A stretch of 50,471 bases of DNA, from the NCBI GenBank assembly GCA_041695045.1, contig JBGFRR010000110.1:1-50471 (forward strand). The letters run 5' to 3'. The first letter of the stretch is position 1; every line of letters begins with the position of its first letter. The stretch is from JBGFRR01 sp041695045 (GTDB lineage Bacteria; Bacteroidota; Ignavibacteria; UBA10030). Positions 41,860 through 49,968 of the stretch are shown one piece after another. The notes beneath the pieces were generated by a model, which had not been told where the DNA came from, made no database searches, and saw nothing but the letters and a program-made list of their open reading frames with translations. The translations under genes and the position numbers were made by a program.

Positions 41860-43074
41860 TTGTTCCCTCCGCTGAATGAACAGATGGACGTGATCAAACG
41901 CGGCGTCGCGGAAATCATTCCCGAAGACGACCTCGTGCGGAAGATTCAGCGCTCCATCAAGACCAAGAAGCCGCTCCGCATCAAATTAGGATGCGACCCC
42001 AGCCGGCCTGACCTTCACCTCGGACACTCTGTCGTACTGCGTAAGCTTCGCCAGTTTCAAGACCTTGGCCACGAAGCCATTCTCATCATCGGAGATTTTA
42101 CGGGGATGATCGGCGACCCCTCCGGCCGCAGCAAAACACGACCCGCCTTGACACTCGAAGAAACGCGCCGCTACGGGCAATCGTATTTCGAACAAGCAAC
42201 GAAGATCCTCTCCAACAAGAAGATCCGCATGTTCTACAACTCCGAGTGGTTAGCAAAGATGCACTTTGCCGATGTGATTGCCCTCGCGAGCAAGTACACC
42301 GTTGCCCGTATGTTAGAGCGCGACGACTTCAGCGAGCGCTACAAAGCGGGCGAGCCGGTCGGCATCCACGAGTTTCTCTACCCCCTCGCGCAAGCAATGG
42401 ACTCCGTCGCCATCGAAGCCGACGTCGAGTTAGGCGGCACCGACCAGAAATTCAATCTCCTCGTCGGGCGTGATATTCAGCGCGAGAACAACATGGAGCC
42501 GCAGGTCATCCTCACCATGCCCATCCTCCCCGGCACCGACGGCGTGGAGAAGATGAGCAAATCGTACGACAACTACATCGGCATCAACGAGCCGCCGCGG
42601 GAAATCTACGGCAAGACGATGCGCGTTCCCGACCACCTGATGTACACGTACTTCGAGCTTGCGACCGATGTTTCAAACGCCGAGCTCACAGAAATCCAGC
42701 AGCAGCTCGGGGGGTCGAGTGTGAACCCGCGGGATGTGAAGCGACGCCTTGCTCGCACGCTCGTGCGGATGTATCACAACGCCGAGGCAGCAAAGAAGGC
42801 GGAGCTTGAGTTCGACCGCATCTTCGTCGAGAAGTATCTGCCGGATGTGGTGGAGGAGTTTCAACTTCCATCCAACAACGGGCCGGATTCGCTCGTGGCG
42901 CTTCTCACGTTGACTCACCTTGCGTCGTCAAAGACCGATGCGCGGCGGCTGATCGAGCAAGGGGGCGTCAGCATCGACGGTGAGCGTGTGAAGGATTGGA
43001 ACGCGGGAATTCCGCAGAAGAAGGAGTTTATTCTGAAAGTGGGGAAAAGAAAATTTTTGAAGGTGGTGCAGTAA
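41860..43074 (+). CDS. tyrS: Tyrosyl-tRNA synthetase
   Basis: Class I synthetase. 404 residues. The HIGH motif is HLGH within LGCDPSRPDLHLGHS, KMSKS is exact (EKMSKSYDNY), and a C-terminal S4 RNA-binding domain has GGVSIDGERVKDW. The start is an unusual TTG at 41860; it gives FPPLNEQMDVIKRGVAEIIP, which fits the common N-terminus of this TyrRS type. The first ATG (41884) would cut that off. AGGAG lies 13 bases upstream inside smpB. Confidence 0.95.
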   Translation: MFPPLNEQMDVIKRGVAEIIPEDDLVRKIQRSIKTKKPLRIKLGCDPSRPDLHLGHSVVLRKLRQFQDLGHEAILIIGDFTGMIGDPSGRSKTRPALTLEETRRYGQSYFEQATKILSNKKIRMFYNSEWLAKMHFADVIALASKYTVARMLERDDFSERYKAGEPVGIHEFLYPLAQAMDSVAIEADVELGGTDQKFNLLVGRDIQRENNMEPQVILTMPILPGTDGVEKMSKSYDNYIGINEPPREIYGKTMRVPDHLMYTYFELATDVSNAELTEIQQQLGGSSVNPRDVKRRLARTLVRMYHNAEAAKKAELEFDRIFVEKYLPDVVEEFQLPSNNGPDSLVALLTLTHLASSKTDARRLIEQGGVSIDGERVKDWNAGIPQKKEFILKVGKRKFLKVVQ

Positions 43075-43159
43075 CACAGACAGATCCGAAATACGAACTC
43101 TCAATCCTAACGTGGGCAGGCAGGCCACAACCAAAACAAATTCTCAACCGCGAATGAGC

Positions 43160-43210
43160 GCCCCGCCTTGGCGGGGCAATTGGCGTTGATTCGCCCCGCC
43201 CTGCGGGGCG
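43160..43210. repeat. Two GC-rich palindromes after tyrS
   Basis: GCCCCGCC-TT-GGCGGGGC (43160-43177) and CGCCCCGC-CCT-GCGGGGCG (43192-43210). They share the same core and lie 15 bases apart in the gap between tyrS and the arginine decarboxylase gene. No T-run follows; REP-like palindromes are more likely than terminators. Confidence 0.6.
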
Positions 43211-43272
43211 GTTCAAAAAAATCCCAACCAATTCGTCCATAACCATCCACATACACCATCGGAGATGAGGAA

Positions 43273-43869
43273 TTGTTCGTACCGAGCAAAATGTTTTTCA
43301 CCAAAGGAGTCGGGCGCCATCGCGACTACCTTCAATCGTTCGAGTTAGCGCTGCGCGATGCCGGCATCGAAAAATGTAACATCGTAACCGTCTCGAGCAT
43401 CTATCCACCGGGCTGCAAACGGATTCCACGGGAGGATGGGCTCAAGCTGCTCCAGCCGGGAGCGATCACGTTTTGCGTCATGGCGCGCAACGCCACCAAC
43501 GAGCCGAACCGGCTCGTTGCGGCCTCCATCGGTGTTGCGCAGCCGGCGGACGCGTCGCAGTACGGCTATCTTTCCGAGCACCATCCCTTCGGCGAAACAG
43601 ACGAGCGCGCGGGCGACTACGCGGAAGACCTCGCCGCGACGATGCTGGCGACAACGTTGGGCGTGGAGTTCGACCCGGATACCGCCTGGGACGAGCGGGA
43701 AAAAATCTATAAAATGTCGGGCAAAATTGTAAAAACGTTCAACGTTACTCAGTCGGCTGAAGGCGACAAGAACGGCTTGTGGACAACCGTGATCGCCGCC
43801 GCAGTCCTCTTCCCTCCGGATAACCAAATCCCCGACCTCACCCCGGAGAGCGGTGAAGGGGCGAAGTAA
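43273..43869 (+). CDS. pdaD: Pyruvoyl-dependent arginine decarboxylase
   Basis: Converts arginine to agmatine, the first step of a polyamine route. 198 residues. The self-cleavage site is in NIVTVSSIYPPGCK: the proenzyme is cut between the two Ser, and the second becomes the pyruvoyl group. Also seen: MFFTKGVGRHRDYLQSFELA split around residue 7-25, and GYLSEHHPFGET. The start is a TTG at 43273 with GGAG and GAGG upstream; it yields FVPSKMFFTKGVG, the usual beginning. An ATG six codons later is the alternative. It stands alone before a convergent gene. Confidence 0.93.
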   Translation: MFVPSKMFFTKGVGRHRDYLQSFELALRDAGIEKCNIVTVSSIYPPGCKRIPREDGLKLLQPGAITFCVMARNATNEPNRLVAASIGVAQPADASQYGYLSEHHPFGETDERAGDYAEDLAATMLATTLGVEFDPDTAWDEREKIYKMSGKIVKTFNVTQSAEGDKNGLWTTVIAAAVLFPPDNQIPDLTPESGEGAK

Positions 43870-43891
43870 AGAATTCCAGACTTCAAACAAA

Positions 43892-43932
43892 AGGGCGACC
43901 GATGATCCTGGAGAAGTGGATCCGGTCGCCCT
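43892..43932 (-). terminator. Terminator hairpin between pdaD and rsmI
   Basis: AGGGCGACCG and CGGTCGCCCT form a 10-bp stem. On the minus strand the stem is followed by TTTTGTTTG, so it should end rsmI transcripts; it may also slow pdaD transcripts from the other side. The loop of about 21 bases is long. Confidence 0.55.
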
Positions 43933-43959
43933 CATCGTTTCACTGTACAACGTATAGAG

Positions 43960-44649
43960 TTACTCCCGCTGCATCCCCTTCCCTTCGATCACGATCACAA
44001 ACTCTCCTTTCCGTTCGTCCTTCGAGAATCGCCGCACGAGTTCCGGCGCAGTGCCGCGGAAGATTTCTTCATCCGGCATCGTCAGGTCGAACGCAACGCT
44101 GATGCGGCGTGAGGAACCGAGCACATCGGCTACGTCTTTCAGCAACGTCATGAGCCGGTAAGGGGTGTCCATCAGTACGATAGTGCGCTGGTCGCGCTTC
44201 AACTGCTCGAGCTCCGCCAACCGTCGATTGCGCTTCGGCGAGAGGAAACCCGCGAACACGAACTCATCAATCGGGAAACCGGAGGTGATGAGCGCCGGCA
44301 TGAGCGACGATGCTCCCGGAATCGGAACGATGGTGATGCCCGCATCGATAGCGCGCTGCACGAGCAACCGCCCCGGATCAGAAAACACCGGCGTACCGGC
44401 ATCCGAAATGACTGCGACCGATTTCCCTTCTCTCAGATACTTGAGGATCACCGACGCGGCGGCGGCTTCATTGTGCTCGTTGAGACTTTCAACAGGCTTC
44501 TCGATGCCGAAGCGCCTCAGCAGTCTCGACCCCGTCTTGCGCTCTTCATACACCACGACATCCACTTCTTTCAGCACGCGAAGAGCGCGGAAGGTCATAT
44601 CTTCTAAATTGCCAATCGGCGTGGCGACGAGGTACAGTGTTCCGGTCAT
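43960..44649 (-). CDS. rsmI: RsmI-type rRNA methyltransferase
   Basis: Tetrapyrrole-methylase-fold enzyme; RsmI methylates the 2'-O of C1402 in 16S rRNA. 229 residues. Marks: LYLVATPIGNLEDMTFRALR, SDAGTPVFSDPGRLLV, PIPGASSLMPALITSGFP. One difference: where typical RsmI has AEDTR after helix 1, this protein reads YEERKTGSRLLRRFGI, and the C-terminal domain is short. It may be a lineage variant with the same role. Minus strand, converging with pdaD. Confidence 0.85.
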   Translation of the reverse strand: MTGTLYLVATPIGNLEDMTFRALRVLKEVDVVVYEERKTGSRLLRRFGIEKPVESLNEHNEAAAASVILKYLREGKSVAVISDAGTPVFSDPGRLLVQRAIDAGITIVPIPGASSLMPALITSGFPIDEFVFAGFLSPKRNRRLAELEQLKRDQRTIVLMDTPYRLMTLLKDVADVLGSSRRISVAFDLTMPDEEIFRGTAPELVRRFSKDERKGEFVIVIEGKGMQRE

Positions 44650-44718
44650 GAATGATATTTGCCACTAAGTCACAAAGACGCTACGTCAACGACTACAGAT
44701 TTCGTACGCTCGTTCAAG

Positions 44719-45807
44719 TTATGTTTCTCGCGCTGAGTGGTATTGATCAACGGGGATGCCGCGCTGACCTGCTTCCCATTCGCGCACGAACAATATCACC
44801 AGCGCCGTTGTGGGAATCGCAATCAGCAGTCCGATAAAACCGAGGAAGTATGCAAATACTAACAGCGAGAAAATAATCAACAGCGGATGGAGGCCCACCT
44901 TCTTCCCCACGATGCGCGGCGAAAGGAACGTCACCTCCAACAGATGCAACGTACCGACGGAGGCAACGGCAAAGATGACCTTCGGCAACACTGGCGGCTC
45001 ACTGAAGAGCGCAACAATACCTCCGAGCACCATCGTGATGATCAGCCCGAAGTAGGGCACAAGGTCCAACACGCCTGCGATGAAGCCCATCACGAGCGCG
45101 TTCTTGATGCCAAACAGCCAGAAGAGCAGCGCCACGGCGATTCCTTGCAACAGCGCCACCGTTAACGCCCCGCGTAAATAACGACCGATCAGCTCATCGG
45201 CACGGTCCAAATAGCCCGAGAGGCGAACGCGCTGGTGGCCGGGGATGAGCCGTCGCAGTCCGTGCTTGATCGTCCGGAAATCCGCAAGCAGGTAGAACGT
45301 GAGGAACGGAACGATGATGATATAGAAGATCTGCGTCACGAGTTGGGACATGCTGGTGACAAGGCTGAGCATGCCTTCGAGCAAATCCTTGAGGATGTTG
45401 TCCATCTTCGGCATGAAATTCCTCTCCACCGTCTGGCGGACTTCTTCCGCGGAAATGCCGTACTGCTCAAGCAGCGCAACCATCCTGCTGCTCCAGATCA
45501 TGGCGTTGAGGTCGTTGCTGAGCTGGGTGATGGTGTTGAGCACGCTTTCGAACTGCGCCACAGCGATCGGCAGCGCGAAGAAGAGTACGAGCGATATGGC
45601 GCCGAGCACGAGGAAGGGGGAGAGGATACTCTGGATGGTGTACATCAGCACCATCATCAAGAGCACCGCGCCGATGAGCATCACGATTTCGATGCGGCCG
45701 AGCGATTGGAACAGCGAATCCCACCGGCCTTCGTCGCGCTGCGGTCGGATGTTTTTGAAGTGTCCGCCGGAGGCGGACGCCGTCTTATGACGCTTTCGAG
45801 CTGGCAT
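44719..45807 (-). CDS. AI-2E family (PerM/TqsA-like) membrane protein
   Basis: 362 residues, about eight membrane helices. The family pattern is clear: two N-terminal helices (IEIVMLIGAVLLMMVLMYTI), a central amphipathic region, then FYLLADFRTIKHGLRRLIPG, YLRGALTVALLQGIAVALLF, VMGFIAGVLDLVPYFGLIIT and LLIAIPTTALVIL. Members export varied small molecules or ions; the substrate is unknown. The ATG at 45807 overlaps the dut 3' end by 23 bases. The N-terminal SASGGHF is encoded by a TCCGCC-GGA-GGCGGA palindrome (45766-45780). Confidence 0.87.
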   Translation of the reverse strand: MPARKRHKTASASGGHFKNIRPQRDEGRWDSLFQSLGRIEIVMLIGAVLLMMVLMYTIQSILSPFLVLGAISLVLFFALPIAVAQFESVLNTITQLSNDLNAMIWSSRMVALLEQYGISAEEVRQTVERNFMPKMDNILKDLLEGMLSLVTSMSQLVTQIFYIIIVPFLTFYLLADFRTIKHGLRRLIPGHQRVRLSGYLDRADELIGRYLRGALTVALLQGIAVALLFWLFGIKNALVMGFIAGVLDLVPYFGLIITMVLGGIVALFSEPPVLPKVIFAVASVGTLHLLEVTFLSPRIVGKKVGLHPLLIIFSLLVFAYFLGFIGLLIAIPTTALVILFVREWEAGQRGIPVDQYHSARET

Positions 45808-46282
45808 TGGTGGGAATTCCCCCTTGCGAGATGCCGGTGTGACCAAATCCCCCCTCACCGCGAGCCGACAACGCTAACGCCGAAACCTCATCCCACGCGA
45901 CACGCACGTAGCGTTGAACCACCAACTGTGCAATCCGGTCGCCTCGCGCAACGACAAACGGCGCACTGCCGTGATTGATGAGAATGACCTTCACCTCACC
46001 GCGGTAGTCGGAATCGATCGTGCCCGGTGCATTCAGCACCGTTACGCCGTGCTTTGCCGCCGGTCCGCTGCGCGGCCGGACCTGCGCTTCGTAGCCGTTC
46101 GGAAGTGCAATGGAGAATCCCGTAGGGATCAACGCGCTCTTGCCCGGTGGAATCGTCACGTCCTTGTCAACAGCCGCATGAATGTCCATACCGGCCGATC
46201 CGTCGGTTGCGTACGCGGGCAACGGAAGGTCGATCGCCTCAGGGTGTGTGCGCGTGATATGAACGCTGATTGTTTCGGGCAA
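45785..46282 (-). CDS. dut: dUTP pyrophosphatase
   Basis: Hydrolyses dUTP, keeping uracil out of DNA; trimeric type. The five motifs are seen: DGSAGMDI, RSGPAAKHGV, NAPGTIDSDYRGE, RGDRIAQLV and the C-terminal GEGGFGHTG. The start is uncertain. I take a TTG at 46282 (165 residues), because a promoter candidate at 46313-46341 would begin transcription near 46306 and rules out the upstream TTG at 46345. No Shine-Dalgarno is visible. Confidence 0.93.
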   Translation of the reverse strand: MPETISVHITRTHPEAIDLPLPAYATDGSAGMDIHAAVDKDVTIPPGKSALIPTGFSIALPNGYEAQVRPRSGPAAKHGVTVLNAPGTIDSDYRGEVKVILINHGSAPFVVARGDRIAQLVVQRYVRVAWDEVSALALSARGEGGFGHTGISQGGIPTNASSKAS

Positions 46283-46312
46283 TGGGTGCGGTTGGGATTG
46301 TGTGGATGTACG

Positions 46313-46341
46313 AATATAGGGAAGGATGGGAGGAAAAGCAA
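46313..46341 (-). promoter_or_regulatory. Promoter candidate for dut
   Basis: Minus strand TTGCTT (46341-46336), exactly 17 bases, TATATT (46318-46313). It sits about 30 bases before the conserved part of dut. Confidence 0.55.
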
Positions 46342-46409
46342 ACAACGCTCATGAGTATTCTGCATCTCGGTTCTTTCATTTCGCATTCTTCATGCACCGG
46401 CTTTGCGCT

Positions 46410-46437
46410 TTCAAGTTCACAATCAGAATCGTATATT
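46410..46437 (+). promoter_or_regulatory. Promoter candidate for the cystathionine beta-synthase gene
   Basis: TATATT at 46432-46437 with a weak TTCAAG 16 bases upstream (46410-46415). The leader to the ATG at 46493 is about 50 bases and holds TGGAG at nine bases. Confidence 0.4.
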
Positions 46438-46492
46438 GGCAGCGACCTCTTTCCGACTTCGACACTCAGCAACACCTCTGGAGACCATTCCG

Positions 46493-47872
46493 ATGCAGAA
46501 CGCCGCAATGGAATACCACGAAACGATTCTCACCACGATCGGCAACACCCCTCTCGTGAAACTCAACAAAGTGACCAAAGGGTATAAGCCGCTGATCCTC
46601 GCCAAGGTGGAATACTTCAACCCCGGCGGATCCGTGAAAGACCGCATCGGGGTCGGCATCATCGAAGACGCGGAGCGGGAAGGCCGTCTCAAACCCGGCG
46701 GCACTATTGTTGAGGCCACGTCGGGTAATACCGGCTTGGGACTCGCCATCGCCGCAGCAGTCAAGGGCTACAAGTGTATCTTTACCATGCCCGACAAGAT
46801 GAGCATCGAGAAGATCAGACTGCTGCGGGCTTTTGGGGCGCAGGTGATCGTAACGCCGACCGCCGTCCCGCATGAATCGCCCGAAAGCTACACCGAAGTC
46901 GCCAAGCGCATCGTCCGTGAAACTCCCAACTCCATCCTCGCTAATCAGTATTACAACCCAAAAAATCCCGAGGCACATTACCTCACGACCGGCCCGGAAA
47001 TCTGGCGCCAGACTGCCGGGAGCATCACCCATTTTGCTGTCGGACTTGGCACCGGAGGGACCGTCACAGGCGTCGCCAAGTATCTGAAAGAGCAGAACCC
47101 GAACGTGAAGATCATCGGCATCGACCCGACGGGGTCAATCCTGCGAGAGTATTTCTACACAAAGAAGTACTCGCCAGAGTTCAAGACATATAAAGTGGAG
47201 GGAATCGGACAGGACTACGTGCCCGGTGTGATGCAGCTCCAGCTGGTGGATGAAGTGATTGAGGTGACGGACAAGGAATCGTTCTTGATGGCTCGACGGC
47301 TGACGCGGGAAGAGGGACTTTTTGTTGGGGGGTCGGCAGGAACGGCGGTTGCAGGGACGCTCAAGTATGCAGAACAGTTGGGTGAGAAAGATGTGGTCGT
47401 CGTGCTGCTGCCCGATACCGGCGAGCGCTACCTCAGCAAGATTTACAACGATGATTGGATGAGGGAGCATCGCTTCCTCGAACCCGACCGCATCACCGTG
47501 CGGTACGTGCTGGAGGGGAAGAAAGGCGTGCCCAGCCTCGTGTCGGTCGATCCGGTTACGACGGTTCGGAAAGCGCTCGACCTCATTAACGAGCACAACA
47601 TTTCACAGCTCCCTGTGCTCGATAAAGGCAAAGCGGTGGGGAGCGTGGAAGAGAGCGACCTCATGAGCGCGGTGCTCAACGACCCGACAAACTTCGACAA
47701 ACCCGTCAGCACGCTGATGCAGAAGCCGTTCCCGACGGTCGCCACCGATGCATTGATCAACGCCGCCATCGAGCATCTCTCCCGCAAGCATCCCGCCGTC
47801 CTCGTGGAGGAAGAGGGCAAACTCATCGGCATCCTAACGCGGTATGATGTGATTGAATACATGGCCCGCTGA
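46493..47872 (+). CDS. Cystathionine beta-synthase (PLP core plus two CBS domains)
   Basis: Condenses serine and homocysteine to cystathionine. 459 residues. The PLP Lys is in FNPGGSVKDRIG (about 46-57), EATSGNTGLGLA binds the phosphate region, and GLGTGGTVTGVAKYL follows. From about 335 a pair of CBS domains (VRKALDLINEHNISQLPVLD; HLSRKHPAVLVEEEGKLIGI split) probably regulates activity. No N-terminal heme domain, unlike the human enzyme. Cysteine synthase is the alternative, but the CBS pair and the gamma-lyase gene downstream favour reverse transsulfuration. Confidence 0.9.
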   Translation: MQNAAMEYHETILTTIGNTPLVKLNKVTKGYKPLILAKVEYFNPGGSVKDRIGVGIIEDAEREGRLKPGGTIVEATSGNTGLGLAIAAAVKGYKCIFTMPDKMSIEKIRLLRAFGAQVIVTPTAVPHESPESYTEVAKRIVRETPNSILANQYYNPKNPEAHYLTTGPEIWRQTAGSITHFAVGLGTGGTVTGVAKYLKEQNPNVKIIGIDPTGSILREYFYTKKYSPEFKTYKVEGIGQDYVPGVMQLQLVDEVIEVTDKESFLMARRLTREEGLFVGGSAGTAVAGTLKYAEQLGEKDVVVVLLPDTGERYLSKIYNDDWMREHRFLEPDRITVRYVLEGKKGVPSLVSVDPVTTVRKALDLINEHNISQLPVLDKGKAVGSVEESDLMSAVLNDPTNFDKPVSTLMQKPFPTVATDALINAAIEHLSRKHPAVLVEEEGKLIGILTRYDVIEYMAR

Positions 47873-47895
47873 CGCAGATTTACGCTGATCGTAAA

Positions 47896-47910
47896 CTGAT
47901 TTGCACAGAT
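47896..47910. repeat. Repeat copy before the GxxExxY gene
   Basis: CTGATTTGCACAGAT, identical to 22459-22473, preceded by CGCAGATTTACGCTGAT. Such CGCAGAT/GCTGAT strings directly before GxxExxY genes look like part of an inserted cassette. Confidence 0.55.
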
Positions 47911-47921
47911 TGTACATCATA

Positions 47922-48311
47922 ATGAGTGCACAGAATTACCTATACGCAGACATCACTGAAAAAATCATCGGAGCCGCATATGCTGTGCATAACTCACTCG
48001 GCAAAGGCTTAAGTGAGAAGACGTACGAAAATGCACACGCACTCAAGATACAGCAACTCGGCCTGACGGTGGACCAACAAAAGAAATGGCCCATATTCTT
48101 TGAAAACACCAAAGTAGGTGAACAACAACTCGACCTCGTTGTCGACAGGAAAGTAGTCGTTGAGATCAAGGCAGTGAAGCGGTTACTCAAGGAACATGAA
48201 ACACAGCTCCTGGGATATCTCCGAAATACAAGATTCCAGATCGGCCTCCTAATCAACTTCGGCTCGAGTGTCGAGGTCAGACGATTGATTCTTACGAATG
48301 TAAACAAATAA
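47922..48311 (+). CDS. GxxExxY protein
   Basis: 129 residues. The family name motif is GLSEKTYENA (G-x-x-E-x-x-Y, residues about 29-38), preceded by ITEKIIGAAYAVHNSLG. The C-terminal half has QQLDLVVDRKVVVEIKAVKRL, a D-ExK pattern like PD-(D/E)xK nucleases, and GLLINFGS. The function of GxxExxY proteins is not established. The first in-frame codons start at 47901, but the ATG at 47922 fits the family start. It interrupts the transsulfuration gene pair and looks like an insertion. Confidence 0.88.
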   Translation: MSAQNYLYADITEKIIGAAYAVHNSLGKGLSEKTYENAHALKIQQLGLTVDQQKKWPIFFENTKVGEQQLDLVVDRKVVVEIKAVKRLLKEHETQLLGYLRNTRFQIGLLINFGSSVEVRRLILTNVNK

Positions 48312-48476
48312 TGTGGCACCCCTGAAACACCCTGTCTTTCCAAGAAGCCACTTACCCACACATTCATTCTGAATTGAATAAACTTCCAGTTCATTTGTCG
48401 TCATCCAAACAAACACATCTGTGAACATCAGCCTTCAAACTGCGTGAATCTCGCGCACACAGCCAAGGAAACCACC

Positions 48477-49616
48477 ATGGGCTTCTCTACCAAGGCCATC
48501 CACGCCGGCGTTGAGCCGGATCCGTCCACCGGGTCAATTATGACGCCGGTGCATTTGACCTCCACGTACGTCCAGGAAGAACTCGGCAAACACAAAGGCT
48601 ATGAGTACAGCCGTGCCTCCAACCCCACCCGCACGGTGCTCGAACGCAACATTGCCGCGCTCGAAGGCGGCCGAGAAGGCCTCGCCTTCGCATCCGGCAT
48701 GGCGGCGACGGCGGCGGTTTTCCATCTCCTCGAAGCCGGCGACCACGTCATCGTCTCGCGCAACGTCTATGGCGGCACGTATCGCCTCGGCAAGCTCGTC
48801 CTCAGCAGTTACAAACTCGACTTCGAGTTTGTCGACACCACCGACGTCAAAAACATCGACAACGCCATCCACCCGAACACCAAGATGGTTTTCGTCGAAA
48901 CGCCAACCAACCCGACAATGGAGATCACCGACCTTGCGGCCGTTGCGAAGCTCTGCAAGATGAAAAAACTCATCTCGGTTGTCGACAACACCTTTGCCAC
49001 TCCCTACATCCAAAATCCCCTCGCCTTCGGCATCGATATCGTTCTGCACAGCGCAACGAAGTATCTCAACGGCCACAGCGACATGTTGGGCGGACTCCTT
49101 GTGCTGAACGATAAGCGCCTCATCGAGCGCTTGCGGTTCATTCAGAAGTCCGTCGGTGGTGTGCTGAGCCCGTTCGACTCGTGGCTTTGCCTGCGCGGTA
49201 TCAAGACGCTCGCCGTCCGCATGGCGCGACACGAAACAAACGCCATGGAAGTCGCCTCATTTCTCTCAAGGCATCGGAAGGTGAAGACCGTTTACTACCC
49301 CGGGCTCATCACCCATCCGCAATACCGGCTCGCCAAGAAACAGATGCGCGGCTTCGGCGGGATGATTTCATTCGACCTCGGAAGTTTGGAGAACGCGAAG
49401 AAGTTCCTCAAGCGCGTCCGCCTCTGCGCGCTTGCCGAAAGCTTGGGCGGCGTCGAGACGCTTATTTCCCATCCGGCCACCATGACGCACGCGTCCGTAC
49501 CGCCCGAAGAACGCAACGCAATCGGCGTAACGGATGGGTTGGTGAGAATCTCCGTCGGGATTGAAGATGTGGAAGATATTATCGACGACTTGAAGGAGGC
49601 GCTGGCGACGGTGTAA
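48477..49616 (+). CDS. Cystathionine gamma-lyase/synthase-type PLP enzyme
   Basis: 379 residues of the Cys/Met metabolism PLP family. The PLP Lys is in LHSATKYLNGHSD (about 195-207); YEYSRASNPTR, FASGMAATAAVFHLL, VETPTNPTMEI and ESLGGVETLISHPATMTH are typical. Next to a cystathionine beta-synthase, gamma-lyase (cystathionine to cysteine) is the likely role; MetB or MetC activity cannot be excluded. The ATG at 48477 has AAGGA eight bases upstream. The 165 bases before it, after the GxxExxY gene, show nothing recognised. Confidence 0.9.
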   Translation: MGFSTKAIHAGVEPDPSTGSIMTPVHLTSTYVQEELGKHKGYEYSRASNPTRTVLERNIAALEGGREGLAFASGMAATAAVFHLLEAGDHVIVSRNVYGGTYRLGKLVLSSYKLDFEFVDTTDVKNIDNAIHPNTKMVFVETPTNPTMEITDLAAVAKLCKMKKLISVVDNTFATPYIQNPLAFGIDIVLHSATKYLNGHSDMLGGLLVLNDKRLIERLRFIQKSVGGVLSPFDSWLCLRGIKTLAVRMARHETNAMEVASFLSRHRKVKTVYYPGLITHPQYRLAKKQMRGFGGMISFDLGSLENAKKFLKRVRLCALAESLGGVETLISHPATMTHASVPPEERNAIGVTDGLVRISVGIEDVEDIIDDLKEALATV

Positions 49617-49640
49617 GGTCCTACGGTGTAGGAGGTGTCT

Positions 49641-49735
49641 ATGCGACCGCAACCGTTGATTGCCGTCCGTGATAGTGTTGGATTCGAGACCCGGATGGCG
49701 ACGTCATCGTGCTTGCCAGCGCGTACGGCACTTGA
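49641..49735 (+). pseudogene. VOC/glyoxalase-family gene with internal deletion
   Basis: An AGGAGG site precedes an ATG at 49641 that reads MRPQPLIAVRD, the normal start of small VOC-family proteins. After a few codons, another frame reads IRDPDGDVIVLASAYG and ends in TGA at 49733-49735, the normal C-terminus of the same family. About 85-100 codons between them are missing. Head and tail are thus joined out of frame, a clear deletion relic. Confidence 0.7.
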
Positions 49736-49968
49736 CAAAAGTTTTTCCATTGCCAAATTTTAGCACTGGACCTTTCAAGCATCGAGGATTAACTCTATAC
49801 CGTTGTCGCCTTTGATCTTTAGCTTACCAGGGAAGAACTACGCAATTCCTTTTTTCCTCCCAAGGGGACGCAATGCGTAAATCCAGTAGTTATGCGTCAT
49901 TGTTTTGCTGCATTCTACAAATCGACAACCGAATCTAACGGCGGGCGGCAACCAGAATTGCTCAACAT

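Noticed and set aside
25391..43210. CRISPR array
   Set aside because: The repeated short sequences are palindromes scattered singly, not direct repeats with unique spacers, and no cas gene is present.
49934..49960. Possible integron attC core (ATCTAAC)
   Set aside because: A single RYYYAAC match without the partner GTTRRRY at a fitting distance and no integrase; likely chance.
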